Source of the DNA: Microvirga terrae
GTDB lineage: Bacteria; Pseudomonadota; Alphaproteobacteria; Rhizobiales; Beijerinckiaceae
Length of the DNA stretch: 64,000 bases
Direction: 5' to 3'
NCBI RefSeq assembly: GCF_013307435.2
Contig: NZ_CP102845.1
Location: 372,001 to 436,000 of the forward strand
Shown in pieces: positions 24,862 through 35,501 of this stretch. Under the pieces are notes generated by a model. It ran no database searches and had not been told where the DNA came from. It saw only the letters and a list, made by a program, of their open reading frames with translations. Made by a program: the position numbers and the translations under genes. Each line of letters starts with the position of its first letter. Within the stretch, counting starts at the first letter, position 1.

Positions 24862-25368
24862 CTACGGCACCACCACCACCCGGGTGCCGACGCTCACCTG
24901 GTCGTAGAGATCGACGATGTCCTCGTTGAGCATGCGGATGCACCCGTAGGACGCGTAGGTGCCGATGGAGCCCGGGCGGTTGGTGCCGTGGATGGCGTAT
25001 TCGTCGAGATCGAGGGTGAGCGCCCTGGCCCCCATGGGGTTGTTGGGCGCCCCGCCGGGGATCACGTCGGGCAGGCGGGGATTGTCGCGCTTGACCTCGT
25101 CCGGCGGCGACCAGGCCGGGCGGACGTATTTGCCGTCGATCCGGGCCTCGCCGAACCATTGCTTGCCGGGCTTGCCCACCGCCACCCGGTAGCGCAGGGC
25201 CGTGCCGTCGCCGCGCACGTAATAGAGCTTCCGCTCGGCCGTCCGGATCACGACGGTTCCGGGCGAGACCCGCCCCTCGAAGGGCACGACCTCGCGGGCG
25301 GAGGCGGCCGTGGCCGTCACGGTGAGGCCGGCCAGGGCGGCGATGGCGAAGGCGGCGCGGATGCTCAT
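24862..25368 (-). CDS. L,D-transpeptidase (YkuD family), exported
   Basis: A 168-residue protein. An N-terminal signal peptide (MSIRAAFAIAALAGLTVTATAASA) is followed by the YkuD catalytic domain. The conserved motif is present as IHGTNRPGSIGTYASYGCIRM, with His127 and the nucleophile Cys143. Such enzymes make 3-3 or 1-3 cross-links or attach outer-membrane proteins to peptidoglycan, the latter being common in Hyphomicrobiales. There is no LysM or other binding domain. It is a single gene, convergent with cfa. Confidence 0.93.
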   Translation of the reverse strand: MSIRAAFAIAALAGLTVTATAASAREVVPFEGRVSPGTVVIRTAERKLYYVRGDGTALRYRVAVGKPGKQWFGEARIDGKYVRPAWSPPDEVKRDNPRLPDVIPGGAPNNPMGARALTLDLDEYAIHGTNRPGSIGTYASYGCIRMLNEDIVDLYDQVSVGTRVVVVP

Positions 25369-25463
25369 GTCTCGAACCCTCCCGGGAAACCGTGAGGGTG
25401 AGACGCGAAAGATAAGGCTAAGGTTCCCGCGCGGTCCGCCGGAGCCTGCTCAGATCCCCCCGC

Positions 25464-25727
25464 TCAGATCACCGGGTCCCAGGCCAGCATGCGCTCGCGC
25501 GAATCGTGCGATCCCGGGTGCGGATGGCGGCTCGTCATGCGGGCGTGCAGCCGCTTCACAATGCGGCTCGCCGTGGTGAGGCACAGGAAGGGCAGGACCG
25601 CATGGACCAGGGCCGCGAGGCCGGCCATGAGCAGGGGGCCGGCGAAGCTGAGCGCGACGGCCATGTGCTCGAAATAGCTCTCGCCGACGGAGTCCGGATG
25701 TTCGGTGAACAGGCGCTTCAGGGACAT
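25464..25727 (-). CDS. DUF6356 family small membrane protein
   Basis: An 87-residue protein from the ATG with GGAG about 9 bases upstream; the frame is open for a further 29 codons but those look non-coding. It begins SLKRLFTEHPDSVGESYFEHM, has a hydrophobic central stretch (ALSFAGPLLMAGLAALVHAVLPFLCLTTA) and a His/Arg-rich end. The pattern fits the DUF6356 family of unknown function, predicted to sit in the inner membrane. No functional context is evident. Confidence 0.75.
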   Translation of the reverse strand: MSLKRLFTEHPDSVGESYFEHMAVALSFAGPLLMAGLAALVHAVLPFLCLTTASRIVKRLHARMTSRHPHPGSHDSRERMLAWDPVI

Positions 25728-25851
25728 GGCATGGACTCCGGACGGGCTCCTGGATGAACGAGCCAGAAGCCTACGCCCGGACCGGAGGGAGCTCAACGGC
25801 CTTGCTGCCGCCAAGCTGTGCGCTCCGTCACGCGGCGAACATCGGACGAGC

Positions 25852-25896
25852 CATGGCCCAAACTCATGGCCGGGCCAATGACCCGGCCATGATGCC
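25852..25896. repeat. Repeat family B, diverged single arm
   Basis: CATGGCCCAAACTCATGGCCGGGC, then AATGACCCGGCCATGATGCC, preserves the GGCCGGG/CCCGGCC stem but has lost the ends and the second arm. It lies just past the acs stop codon. Confidence 0.55.
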
Positions 25897-25904
25897 GGCG
25901 AGGC

Positions 25905-27863
<1,959 letters not shown>

Positions 27864-28053
27864 GGCGCTTCTCCCGAACGCATCCTCGATGAAATTAGCG
27901 CTAGGTTTACGGAAGAAGAGAGGGGTCGGGCAAGCGGGGCCGGGATCGGACTTTGGTCTCTGCTCCTTCCGGAGCAGCGCGGGCGCCGGCAACGTCGGTC
28001 CGGCCTGCGGGATAAACATGGGCTGATCCGTCGATCCGGAGTATGATCGTCTC

Positions 28054-28293
28054 ATGTCCGACCCTCAGACAGACATCGCCAGGATCCAGGAATGCATCGT
28101 CGAGGCGGATCTGCGGATCTCCGCGCAGATCGCCCAGATCGAGCGGATGGTCGAGACGGGCCGCGACACGACCGAAGCCCAGGACCTGCTCGGGCAGCTG
28201 GAGGCTCTCGTGGAGCAGTGGCACGTCCGGCGAAGGATCATCCTGGATGACGTCGCCACGGCCCGGAGCTCGGCCACAAGAGTCGGCCTGTAA
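28054..28293 (+). CDS. Small coiled-coil hypothetical protein
   Basis: A 79-residue acidic/basic helical protein ([24 protein letters not shown], then [23 protein letters not shown]). I do not recognise a named family, although short helical proteins of this look are common in Hyphomicrobiales. It is divergent from acs and convergent with the next small gene, with two bases between the stops. Codon usage (GC-rich third positions) supports coding. Confidence 0.6.
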   Translation: MSDPQTDIARIQECIVEADLRISAQIAQIERMVETGRDTTEAQDLLGQLEALVEQWHVRRRIILDDVATARSSATRVGL

Positions 28294-28295
28294 CC

Positions 28296-28496
28296 CTACG
28301 TTTCCGCTCCAGACACCTGGATGGGCGCGATCTGGAGGGCCTTTTGCTCCTCGGCCGTCGCCAGGGCATCCATGTGCTGCGCGTATTCCAGAAGCTGTCG
28401 CCTGGCATCGTTCAACGAGATCCAGGCGGCCATTTCCCGGGCGTCGTGAGCCCGCCTGCGGTAATCCGCGGCCTGATCGAATGGAAACGCTCGCAC
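28296..28496 (-). CDS. Small hypothetical protein, Rhizobiales YRRRA-type family
   Basis: A 66-residue protein with the pattern DYRRRAHDAREMAAWISLNDARRQLLEYAQHMDALA. This matches a widespread unnamed family of 60-80-residue alphaproteobacterial proteins with a '(Y/F)RRRAxEARxMAxx..DpxARxxLLexAxxYexLA' consensus. It is helical and cytosolic, with unknown function. It is isolated between two other small genes. Confidence 0.65.
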   Translation of the reverse strand: MRAFPFDQAADYRRRAHDAREMAAWISLNDARRQLLEYAQHMDALATAEEQKALQIAPIQVSGAET

Positions 28497-28701
28497 TGCC
28501 TACCCCCGTGCCCGCCGACGAGCCTTAACGATCGGCGACCATCTTTGTTCACGCGTCCCGATCATTGGATCTGAATCGCCCCGCTTGGACTTTCGCCCGA
28601 TGAGCCCCATATATCCGTCATCACCGGCCGGTCACGAATCCGTAGGCGCCGGTGGCTGAGAGAGACGTGCGCTCCCGCCTGCAGGGCCGAGGAGCGCCGT
28701 C

Positions 28702-28932
28702 ATGGCCGACAATTCCCAAGATGGACTGCCCCAAGATCGAATTCCGTCCGTCATGTACGACGCCGCGCTTCTTCGCATGTCGTGGGACGCCATAGCGCGG
28801 GCCAAGAAGCTGCTGGATCAAACCCAGCCGCTCGTGGACCGGATCACGGGCGGTTCCCTGATCGGCGCGCGTCCCCTTAACTTGGTTGAAGGCGAGCCGC
28901 CTGGGAACGTGCAACTGTCGCCCGATGAGTGA
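28702..28932 (+). CDS. Hypothetical protein
   Basis: A 76-residue protein of no family I recognise. It contains MYDAALLRMSWDAIARAKKLLDQTQPLVDRITGG, a predicted helix, and a polar tail. GGAGCGCCGTC precedes the ATG as a plausible ribosome site. Its stop overlaps the start of the next small frame in ATGAGTGA. Support is limited to open frame, codon bias and ribosome site. Confidence 0.5.
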   Translation: MADNSQDGLPQDRIPSVMYDAALLRMSWDAIARAKKLLDQTQPLVDRITGGSLIGARPLNLVEGEPPGNVQLSPDE

Positions 28933-29143
28933 TCCCGTTTTGGACAAATGTTTTGAAATCAGCGCCTTGGCAAGCCGTCGTGTGGGCCCGCTCCGGGTGG
29001 AGCATCAGCAGCGCTTGCAGCGCTGCCGCAGGCAGGTCGCCCTGGCGCACATGCTTCTGGCGCAGCCGGTCTATCCCTACGATCCCGTGGCGCCGCACGA
29101 CCCGTTCGATCTCAGGGGCGTGAAGACCAAAGAGAGAGCGTAG
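28925..29143 (+). CDS. Hypothetical protein, possibly coupled to the preceding gene
   Basis: A 72-residue frame starting at the ATG that overlaps the stop of the 28702 gene by 8 bases. The sequence (VEHQQRLQRCRRQVALAHMLLAQPVYPYDP) is basic and amphipathic, and I recognise no family. The tight overlap would allow re-initiation. Without homologues I cannot exclude chance. Confidence 0.35.
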   Translation: MSDPVLDKCFEISALASRRVGPLRVEHQQRLQRCRRQVALAHMLLAQPVYPYDPVAPHDPFDLRGVKTKERA

Positions 29144-29212
29144 ATCGCATCCCCTGGCCTGGGCTTCCGGCCATGACGGGAAAGGGCAGCGCGAACCGGA
29201 CGCTCACCCTGC

Positions 29213-29308
29213 CCCGTCATCACCGGCCTTGTGCCGGTGATCCCGCTTGCTTGAAGCACCGCGCCTTTCGGTATCGGGATGGCCGGGACAGGCCCGGCCA
29301 TGACGGGA
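29213..29308. repeat. Repeat family B, two-arm copy
   Basis: The left arm is CGTCATCACCGGCCTTGTGCC/GGTGATCCCG, the link is CTTGCTTGAAGCACCGCGCCTTTCG, and the right arm is TATCGGGATGGCCGGGACAGG/CCCGGCCATGACGGG. It lies 20 bases beyond the end of the EVE gene. A partial GGCCATGACGGG also occurs at 29170. Confidence 0.88.
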
Positions 29309-29327
29309 GGGGGCGACAGGGAACCCC

Positions 29328-29741
29328 TCACACGCCGCCCATCCGGCAGATGATCGCCCATTCCTCGTCGGTGACCGGCTGCACCGAGAGGCGGGAATTG
29401 TTGACCAGGATCATCGTGTCGAGGCCGGGCTCCTTCTTGATCGCCTCGAGGGTGACCGGGCGCTTGAAGGGTTTGACCGCCTTGATGTCGACCATGCCGA
29501 ACCGGCCCGTCTCGTCCGTGTGGTCCGGGTAGTATTCCCGGATCACCTCGACGATGCCGACCACCGCCTTGCCCTCGTTTGAATGGTAGAAGAAGCCCTG
29601 CTCGCCCTTTTTCATGGCCATCAGGTTCTGCTTGGCCACGTGGTTGCGCACCCCGTTCCAGTGCGTGCCTTTCGCCCCCTCGGCGACCTGGCTGTCCCAG
29701 GACCAGACGGAGGGTTCGGACTTGTAGAGCCAGTGGGCCAT
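29328..29741 (-). CDS. EVE domain-containing protein
   Basis: A 137-residue single EVE domain (PUA-like fold): HWLYKSEPSVWSWD, KGTHWNGVRNHVAKQNL, KGEQGFFYHSNEGKAVVGIVEV and the closing INSRLSVQP-like NNSRLSVQPV. EVE proteins bind modified bases in DNA or RNA. It is the last gene of a tsaD-gpsA-EVE run, 12 bases after gpsA. The same order, often with a YciI-like gene in between, is usual in Hyphomicrobiales; no YciI gene is present here. Confidence 0.93.
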   Translation of the reverse strand: MAHWLYKSEPSVWSWDSQVAEGAKGTHWNGVRNHVAKQNLMAMKKGEQGFFYHSNEGKAVVGIVEVIREYYPDHTDETGRFGMVDIKAVKPFKRPVTLEAIKKEPGLDTMILVNNSRLSVQPVTDEEWAIICRMGGV

Positions 29742-29753
29742 CGACGCTTACTC

Positions 29754-30749
29754 TTACTGTTCGGATTTGACGGGACGGTTCATGAGCGCATCGACCGCCT
29801 GATCGAGACTCCATGCGCCGGACAGGATCTGCTCGACGGCCTCCGCGATCGGCATGTCGATGGTCTTTGCCCGCGCCAGCGCCACGAGGGCGCTCGCGGT
29901 CGCGGCGCCCTCCACCAGCTTGCCGCCGGCGGCCTCGGCGACGCTCATGCCCTGGCCGAGGCGCTGGCCGAAGGCGAAGTTGCGGGAATGGGCCGACGAG
30001 CAGGTGAGCACCAGATCGCCCAGGCCCGACAGCCCCATCAGGGTTTCCGGGTCGCCGCCATAGGCGCGGGCGAAGCGCAGGAGCTCGGCGAAGCCGCGGG
30101 CGATCAGCGCCGCCTTGGCGCTCTCGCCCAGGCCCCGGCCGGCCACGGCCCCGCACGCGATGGCGAGCACGTTCTTGGCCGCGCCTCCGATCTCGACGCC
30201 GCGCACGTCGCCCCGGTGATAGACGCGCAGGGTCGGGCCGGACAGGGCGGTCGCGAGGTCTTGCGCGAGGGCCGCGTCCCGGCAGGCGAGCGTCACGGCG
30301 GTGGGCAGGCCGCGGGCCACGTCGTCGGCGAAGCTCGGGCCCGAGAGCACGCCCACGGGCGCCCCGGGGCGCACCTCCTCCACCACGTCGCAGAGAAAGG
30401 ATCCGCTCGCGCGCTCGATCCCCTTGGCGCAGAGCACCAGCGGGGTCGCCCGCGGCAGCGCGCCGGCGAGCGCCGCGCTCATCTCGCGCGTGGTCTGCGC
30501 CGGCGTGACGAGGAGAACGGCCCGGACGCCGGCCAGATCGGCGAGGGCCGCGGTCGGGCGAATGCGCTCGTGCAGCGCCACGCCCGGCAGGAAGCGCTCG
30601 TTGGCGCGCGTCGCCGCCAGGGCCGCCGCGTGCTCGGGCGAGCGCATCCAGAGCACCACGTCGTTGCCGGCATTGGCCGCCGCATTGGCGAGCGCCGTCC
30701 CCCAGGCGCCCGCGCCGGCGATGCCGATGGTAGGGGCCTGCCCGGCCAT
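29754..30749 (-). CDS. gpsA: NAD(P)H-dependent glycerol-3-phosphate dehydrogenase
   Basis: A 331-residue enzyme reducing dihydroxyacetone phosphate to sn-glycerol 3-phosphate for phospholipid synthesis. The nucleotide-binding motif is IGIAGAGAWGTALA (residues 8-21). Further signatures are LVLCAKGIER, VGVLSGPSFADDVARG, GGAAKNVLAIACGAVAGRGLG (containing the catalytic Lys) and GLSGLGDLVLTCSS. The ATG lies 1 base after the tsaD stop, which implies one operon. The length is normal. Confidence 0.97.
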   Translation of the reverse strand: MAGQAPTIGIAGAGAWGTALANAAANAGNDVVLWMRSPEHAAALAATRANERFLPGVALHERIRPTAALADLAGVRAVLLVTPAQTTREMSAALAGALPRATPLVLCAKGIERASGSFLCDVVEEVRPGAPVGVLSGPSFADDVARGLPTAVTLACRDAALAQDLATALSGPTLRVYHRGDVRGVEIGGAAKNVLAIACGAVAGRGLGESAKAALIARGFAELLRFARAYGGDPETLMGLSGLGDLVLTCSSAHSRNFAFGQRLGQGMSVAEAAGGKLVEGAATASALVALARAKTIDMPIAEAVEQILSGAWSLDQAVDALMNRPVKSEQ

Positions 30750-30750
30750 G

Positions 30751-31806
30751 TCAGGCCTTCGCCCCGGCCTCGTCGCGGCTCGTGTCGAGGGGCCAGCGGG
30801 CGCGGGCCGGGGCCGCGATGTCGTCGATGAGGCCGAGCCGCATGCGCTCCAGGCCGGCCCAGGCGATCATGGCGCCGTTGTCGCCGCACAGGGCCAGCGG
30901 CGGGGCGACGAGCTTGAGTCCGGCCTCCACGGCGAGCCGCTGCAGGCCCTGGCGCATGCCCTGGTTGGCCGCGACGCCGCCCGCCACCACGAGGGCGGTC
31001 GGGTGGCCGGCGATGTCCCGGAAGGCGCGCAGGCCCACGCGGGTGCGGTCGACCACCACGTCCACGATGGCGGCCTGGAAGCCGGCGCAGAGATCGGCGA
31101 TGTCGCTGGCGGTGAGCGGGGCGATCCTCTCCGCCTCGATGCGCACGGCGGTCTTGAGCCCCGACAGGGAGAAATTGGGTTCCGCCCGGCCCTGCATGGG
31201 GCGCGGGAACGAGAAGCGCTCCGGATTGCCCTTCAGGGCCTCCTGCTCCACGTGCGGGCCGCCCGGATAGGGCAGGCCCAGCATCTTGGCGACCTTGTCG
31301 AAGGCCTCGCCGATGGCGTCGTCGATGGTGGTGCCGAGGCGCACGTAGTCGCCGACGCCGCGCACCGCCACGAGCTGGGTGTGGCCCCCGGAGGCGAGCA
31401 GCAGCAGGTAGGGGAAGCCGATGCCGTCGGTGAGCCGCGCGGTGAGCGCGTGGGCCTCCAGGTGGTTCACCGCCATCAGGGGCTTGCGGGTCACGAGCGA
31501 GATCGCCTTGGCGGTGGTCAGCCCCACGAGCACGCCGCCGATCAGCCCGGGGCCCGCCGCCACCGCGATGCCGTTGACGTCCTTCACGGAGCAGTTGGCG
31601 CTTTTCAGCGCCCGGGCCACGAGCCGGTCGATCACCTCCACATGGGCGCGGGCGGCGATCTCCGGCACGACGCCGCCGTAGCGGGCATGCTCGGCGATCT
31701 GGCTCAGCACCTCGTTGGAGAGGATCTCGCCGCGTCCGTCGAAGCCGATTCCGACCACGGCGGCCGCGGTCTCGTCGCAGGTGGTCTCGATGCCAAGGAT
31801 GCGCAT
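30751..31806 (-). CDS. tsaD: tRNA N6-adenosine threonylcarbamoyltransferase
   Basis: A 351-residue ASKHA-fold enzyme that transfers the threonylcarbamoyl group to A37 of ANN-decoding tRNAs (t6A), together with TsaB/E/C encoded elsewhere. Visible motifs are [25 protein letters not shown], the metal ligands in NHLEAHAL (His115 and His119), [11 protein letters not shown] and the phosphate-binding segment [12 protein letters not shown]. It is the first gene of tsaD-gpsA-EVE and divergent from hemC across 119 bases. Confidence 0.98.
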   Translation of the reverse strand: MRILGIETTCDETAAAVVGIGFDGRGEILSNEVLSQIAEHARYGGVVPEIAARAHVEVIDRLVARALKSANCSVKDVNGIAVAAGPGLIGGVLVGLTTAKAISLVTRKPLMAVNHLEAHALTARLTDGIGFPYLLLLASGGHTQLVAVRGVGDYVRLGTTIDDAIGEAFDKVAKMLGLPYPGGPHVEQEALKGNPERFSFPRPMQGRAEPNFSLSGLKTAVRIEAERIAPLTASDIADLCAGFQAAIVDVVVDRTRVGLRAFRDIAGHPTALVVAGGVAANQGMRQGLQRLAVEAGLKLVAPPLALCGDNGAMIAWAGLERMRLGLIDDIAAPARARWPLDTSRDEAGAKA

Positions 31807-31925
31807 GGGCGGGGCTGCTCAATTCCGGTGTTGTCCGGGCTTCCGGCCCGGCGCTCCTCCCCCTATAGTCCGCCGCGCCGCATCAAATCAAACCCGATCG
31901 TTCAAGACAGGAGACCTCAGGCAGA

Positions 31926-32867
31926 ATGGCCTCTTCACCCACCCTGGTCATCGGTACGCGAGGCAGCCCCCTGGCGCTCGCCCAGGCCCACGAGACGCAA
32001 GACAGGCTGGTCGCTGCCCATGGTTCAACCGGGGCCGGCTGGACCGTGGAGCACCTGCCCCTGTCGATCATCAAGACCACGGGCGACGCCATCCAGGACC
32101 GGCCCCTGTCCGAGGCCGGCGGCAAGGGCCTGTTCACCAAGGAACTCGACATCGCGCTCCTCGAGGGCTCCATCGATCTCGCGGTCCATTCCGCCAAGGA
32201 CCTGCCGACGGCCCTGCCGGAGGGCATCGCCATCGCGGGCTTCCTGCCGCGCGAGGACGTGCGCGACGCCTTCATCAGCCACCGCTTCCGGAGCCTGGAC
32301 GATCTTCCGCGCGGCGCCGTGGTGGGCTCCGCATCGCTGCGGCGGCAGGCTCAGGTCCGCCGCCTGCGGCCCGACCTTCAGGTGACACTCTTGCGCGGCA
32401 ACGTGCAGACGCGGTTGGCGAAACTTGAACGCGGCGAGGTCGACGCGACCCTGCTCGCCATGGCGGGCCTGCGCCGGCTCGGGCTCACCGGCCACGTGAC
32501 CACCGTGCTCGAGACGGACGACTTCCTCCCGGCCGTGGGGCAGGGGGCCATCGCGGTGGCGATCCGGGCCGAGGACGAGCGGGTGCGGCAGGCGCTGGCG
32601 CCCATCCTCGATGGGCCGACCGGGCAGGCGCTCGCCGCCGAGCGGGCCTTTCTCACCATCCTCGACGGCTCCTGCCGCACCCCGATCGCCGGCCATGCCC
32701 GGCTCATCGGGCCCGAACTCGAGATCCGCGGCCTCGTGCTGCGTCCCGACGGGTCGGAGAGCCTGGAGGCCGTGCGCCGCGGCGCGCCGGAGGATGCAGC
32801 CGCCCTCGGGCGCGAGGCCGGGGCGGAGCTGCGCGCCCGCATGCCGGCCGATTTCCTGAAAGCCTGA
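31926..32867 (+). CDS. hemC: Hydroxymethylbilane synthase (porphobilinogen deaminase)
   Basis: A 313-residue enzyme condensing four porphobilinogens into hydroxymethylbilane. Motifs are GTRGSPLALAQA, STGGK-like SEAGGKGLFTKELD, HSAKDLP and RRQAQVRRLRPDL. The dipyrromethane cofactor Cys250 is in LDGSCRTPIAGHA. It is the first gene of the heme operon hemC-hemD-mitofilin-hemY and is divergent from tsaD. The stop overlaps the hemD start (TGATG). Confidence 0.98.
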   Translation: MASSPTLVIGTRGSPLALAQAHETQDRLVAAHGSTGAGWTVEHLPLSIIKTTGDAIQDRPLSEAGGKGLFTKELDIALLEGSIDLAVHSAKDLPTALPEGIAIAGFLPREDVRDAFISHRFRSLDDLPRGAVVGSASLRRQAQVRRLRPDLQVTLLRGNVQTRLAKLERGEVDATLLAMAGLRRLGLTGHVTTVLETDDFLPAVGQGAIAVAIRAEDERVRQALAPILDGPTGQALAAERAFLTILDGSCRTPIAGHARLIGPELEIRGLVLRPDGSESLEAVRRGAPEDAAALGREAGAELRARMPADFLKA

Positions 32868-33574
32868 TGCAGGTCCTCGTCACCCGATCGCCCGAGGATG
32901 CCGGGCGCACGGCGGAGAAGCTCGCCGCCCTGGGCCATGCGGCCTGCCTCGCCCCCGTGACCCGGATCGTCCCGACCGGCGACCCCGAGCCGGACGCGCT
33001 CTGGGACGGGCTCATCGTGACCAGCGCCCACGCGGCCGATGCCCTGACGGGCCTCGACCGGGACAGGCCCGTCTTCGCCGTCGGGGCGCGCACGGCCGAT
33101 GCGGTGCGGGCCCAGGGCTTCGCCCGCGTGTCCGTGGCGGACGGGGACGCGGTGTCGCTGGCGCGGCTGATTCGCGAAACCCTGCCGCCGGGCCTCGTTC
33201 TGCTCCACGTGACCGGCCGCCACCACAAGGACGAGCCGGCCGCCTCGCTCCATGCGGGCGGATTTCGCGTCCTGTCCTGGGAGGCCTACGAGGCGAAAGC
33301 GGTCGAGACGCTGCCCGAAGCCGCCGCCGCGGCCCTGCGCACTGGCCAAATCGGCGCCGCGCTCCATTATTCACGGCGGAGCGCGGATCTCGTCGTCCGG
33401 CTGGCCGAGGAGGCGGGACTGGCTTCGAACCTCCGGGCCGTTTCCCATCTCTGCCTGTCGGCCGACGTGGCCGCGCCCCTCGCGGCCGCCGGCGCGGCGA
33501 CACGCGTGGCCGGGGACCCGTCCGAGGACGCGCTTCTCGGTCTCCTCGGTCCGCCTCCGCCGCATCGCCGGTGA
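32867..33574 (+). CDS. hemD: Uroporphyrinogen-III synthase
   Basis: A 235-residue protein with the weakly conserved HemD pattern: VLVTRSPEDAGRTAEKLAALGH, LIVTSAHAADAL, VFAVGARTADAVRAQGF, the central LHVTGRHH and HYSRRSADLVVRL. It inverts ring D and closes the tetrapyrrole ring. The start overlaps hemC by one base, so the two are translationally coupled and feed the same pathway. The family diverges strongly, but the position makes the call secure. Confidence 0.93.
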   Translation: MQVLVTRSPEDAGRTAEKLAALGHAACLAPVTRIVPTGDPEPDALWDGLIVTSAHAADALTGLDRDRPVFAVGARTADAVRAQGFARVSVADGDAVSLARLIRETLPPGLVLLHVTGRHHKDEPAASLHAGGFRVLSWEAYEAKAVETLPEAAAAALRTGQIGAALHYSRRSADLVVRLAEEAGLASNLRAVSHLCLSADVAAPLAAAGAATRVAGDPSEDALLGLLGPPPPHRR

Positions 33575-33773
33575 TGCTGCCGTTGGGAAGCTTTGCCATA
33601 CGAGGAGGATCGTGGTCCGATGGGCCCGCCCGTTTTCGAGGATCGTACCGCCAGGAGGACAGAACGAGGGAACGAAACGCTCCGCCCAAGCTTGCCTCAA
33701 TTGCCTTTCATACTGACCATTCGAAGATCTCGCGCCTGAAGCGACCCCTGCAAGACCCATGCAAGAGTGACCC

Positions 33774-35486
33774 GTGACCGATTCATCTGATCCCCGACGT
33801 CCGAAATCGTCCCGCAAGAAGCCTTCGCGCGAGCCGGCGACCCTCGACCTGAAGGCGACCGTGATCGACGACGGCATAGCCCATGCCGGTGCCGCCCGGG
33901 ATACGGTCGGGCCGGACACTCTCGGACCAGACACCCTCGGGCTGGACACTCTTGGTCCCGAGACCCTTGGTCCCGGCACCCCTGTCCCGGAATCCCCCGT
34001 CGGGGAGGGGGCCTCCGAGACGACGATTGCCGCAGGCGCGGCCCCGGAGGTGATTCTCGACGACACCATCCCGAGCGGCAGCACGCCTCTGGCCGAGGAT
34101 GTGGTGGCCTCGCCGGAGGCCACGCTCGATTCGGGAGCCGGCACCGATACGCTCCCGGCCGGAGCCTCCGTCGAGGAGCCCTGGAAGCCGGATACCAGGT
34201 CGTCTGAAAGCTCCTTCCAGGAATCTCCCAGTCAGGAATCTCCCACGCCCCAGGAATCTTCCGCGGCGCGGGGGCAGGACGATGCCGTGCCTCCTCCCCA
34301 GGCTGCTCCGGAGCGGCGCAGCTCCGCCGGCGCTCTCCTCGGTTCGGGGCTGCTCGGCGGCCTGATCGGAGCGGGCCTCCTCTACGGATTGCAGGCCTGG
34401 CAGGGCTCTCCCGCTCAGGACGACCCGCGGCTCGCGCAACTGGAGCAGCGGGTGAACGCCCTGCGGCAGCAGCCGGCCCCGTCCGGACAGCCCCAGGCCG
34501 CCACGCAGGCGCTGGAGGGCCGCCTTCAGGCGCTCGAAACCGCCCGAGGCGATCTGGATCAGCGGCTCCAGGCCATTCAGGACACGGCCCAGCAGGCGGC
34601 GAGCCAGGCGCAGGAGGCCTTGAACCGCCCCGCGCCCGAGGCTCCGCAGCCGGCGCCGCAGAACGAGGCCGCGCTTGCCGATCTGGGGAACCGCCTGTCG
34701 GCCCTCGACGAGCAGGTCCGGGCGAACGCCCAGGCGGCGACCGATGCCGCGGCCAAGGCCGCGACCGCCACGCAGGAGCTCGACCGCCGCATCGCGGACC
34801 TGGACCGGCGCCTCGCCGACCAGGACCGTCGGTTCGGCGAGGCCGAGAGGCGTTTCTCCGAGACGGATCGCCGCTTCACGGACACCGACCGGCGGTTCGC
34901 CGAACAGGAGCAGCGTCTTGCGGCCCTGTCCCAGCAGGCGGCGCAGAACGCCCGCACCGCGGAGGCGGCCGGCCAATCCGGGACCAAGGTCGTGCTCGCC
35001 GGGCGCCTGAACGACGCGCTGACGAGCGGGACGCCCTATGCGGACGTACTCGACAGCGTCAGGAAGGCCGGAGCCGACGCGAGCCGCGTGGCGCCCCTGG
35101 AGCCCTTCGCCCAGCAGGGGGCACCGACCGCGGAGACGCTCACCCGCAGCTTCGAGCCGGTCGAGACAGCGATCCTGCGCGAGAACCGCGGCCCGGCCGA
35201 GGGCTGGACCGACCGGTTGCTGCGCATGGCCGACCGGGTGGTGACGGTCAGGCCCGTGAACGACCCGGGCTCCGCGGGCGTTCCGGGCCTCGTCGCCCGC
35301 ATCCGGCAAGCTCTGGAGCACGGCGACGTGGCGGAGGCCGCCGCCTCCTGGGAGGCCCTGCCCGAGCCGTCGCGGCGGCTCTCCGAGGACTGGGGCCGGC
35401 AGGTCAAGGCGGTCGCCGAGGCGCGCCAGGCCGCGCAGGCGATCAGCTCCGACGCCCTCGCCACCCTCAACCGTACGACGCAATAA
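33774..35486 (+). CDS. Mitofilin (Mic60-like, COG4223) inner-membrane coiled-coil protein
   Basis: A 570-residue protein starting at GTG. Residues 1-185 are a disordered acidic region, with five DTLGP-like pentapeptides at 43-67. One transmembrane helix (GALLGSGLLGGLIGAGLLYGL) follows near 190-210. A long coiled coil comes next, including seven consecutive heptads of the DRRF type at residues 337-385. The last about 150 residues (LAGRLNDALTSGTPYADVLDSVRKAG to SWEALPEP) are the conserved C-terminal mitofilin-like domain. Alphaproteobacterial Mic60 homologues lie in the heme operon and shape intracytoplasmic membranes. Here it lies between hemD and hemY, 15 bases from the latter. Confidence 0.9.
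   Translation: MTDSSDPRRPKSSRKKPSREPATLDLKATVIDDGIAHAGAARDTVGPDTLGPDTLGLDTLGPETLGPGTPVPESPVGEGASETTIAAGAAPEVILDDTIPSGSTPLAEDVVASPEATLDSGAGTDTLPAGASVEEPWKPDTRSSESSFQESPSQESPTPQESSAARGQDDAVPPPQAAPERRSSAGALLGSGLLGGLIGAGLLYGLQAWQGSPAQDDPRLAQLEQRVNALRQQPAPSGQPQAATQALEGRLQALETARGDLDQRLQAIQDTAQQAASQAQEALNRPAPEAPQPAPQNEAALADLGNRLSALDEQVRANAQAATDAAAKAATATQELDRRIADLDRRLADQDRRFGEAERRFSETDRRFTDTDRRFAEQEQRLAALSQQAAQNARTAEAAGQSGTKVVLAGRLNDALTSGTPYADVLDSVRKAGADASRVAPLEPFAQQGAPTAETLTRSFEPVETAILRENRGPAEGWTDRLLRMADRVVTVRPVNDPGSAGVPGLVARIRQALEHGDVAEAAASWEALPEPSRRLSEDWGRQVKAVAEARQAAQAISSDALATLNRTTQ
33900..33974 (+). repeat. Tandem 15-base coding repeats in the mitofilin-like gene
   Basis: Five 15-base units encode D/E-T-L/V-G-P/L in a row (DTVGP, DTLGP, DTLGL, DTLGP, ETLGP). 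The unit length keeps frame, so unit number could vary between strains without breaking the gene. Confidence 0.8.
34782..34928 (+). repeat. Seven tandem heptad codon repeats in the mitofilin-like gene
   Basis: Units of 21 bases encode DRRIADL, DRRLADQ, DRRFGEA, ERRFSET, DRRFTDT, DRRFAEQ and EQRLAAL, an uninterrupted coiled-coil ladder. The bases are less alike than the residues, which suggests old duplication with selection on the heptad. Confidence 0.8.
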
Positions 35487-35501
35487 AAGGATCTGCCCCG
35501 C

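Noticed and set aside
24721..24907. Short frames translating to MAGTSPAMT-like peptides within family B repeats
   Set aside because: They arise from the palindromic repeat itself (GGCCGGGAC...CCGGCCATGAC) and recur at each copy. They are not genes.
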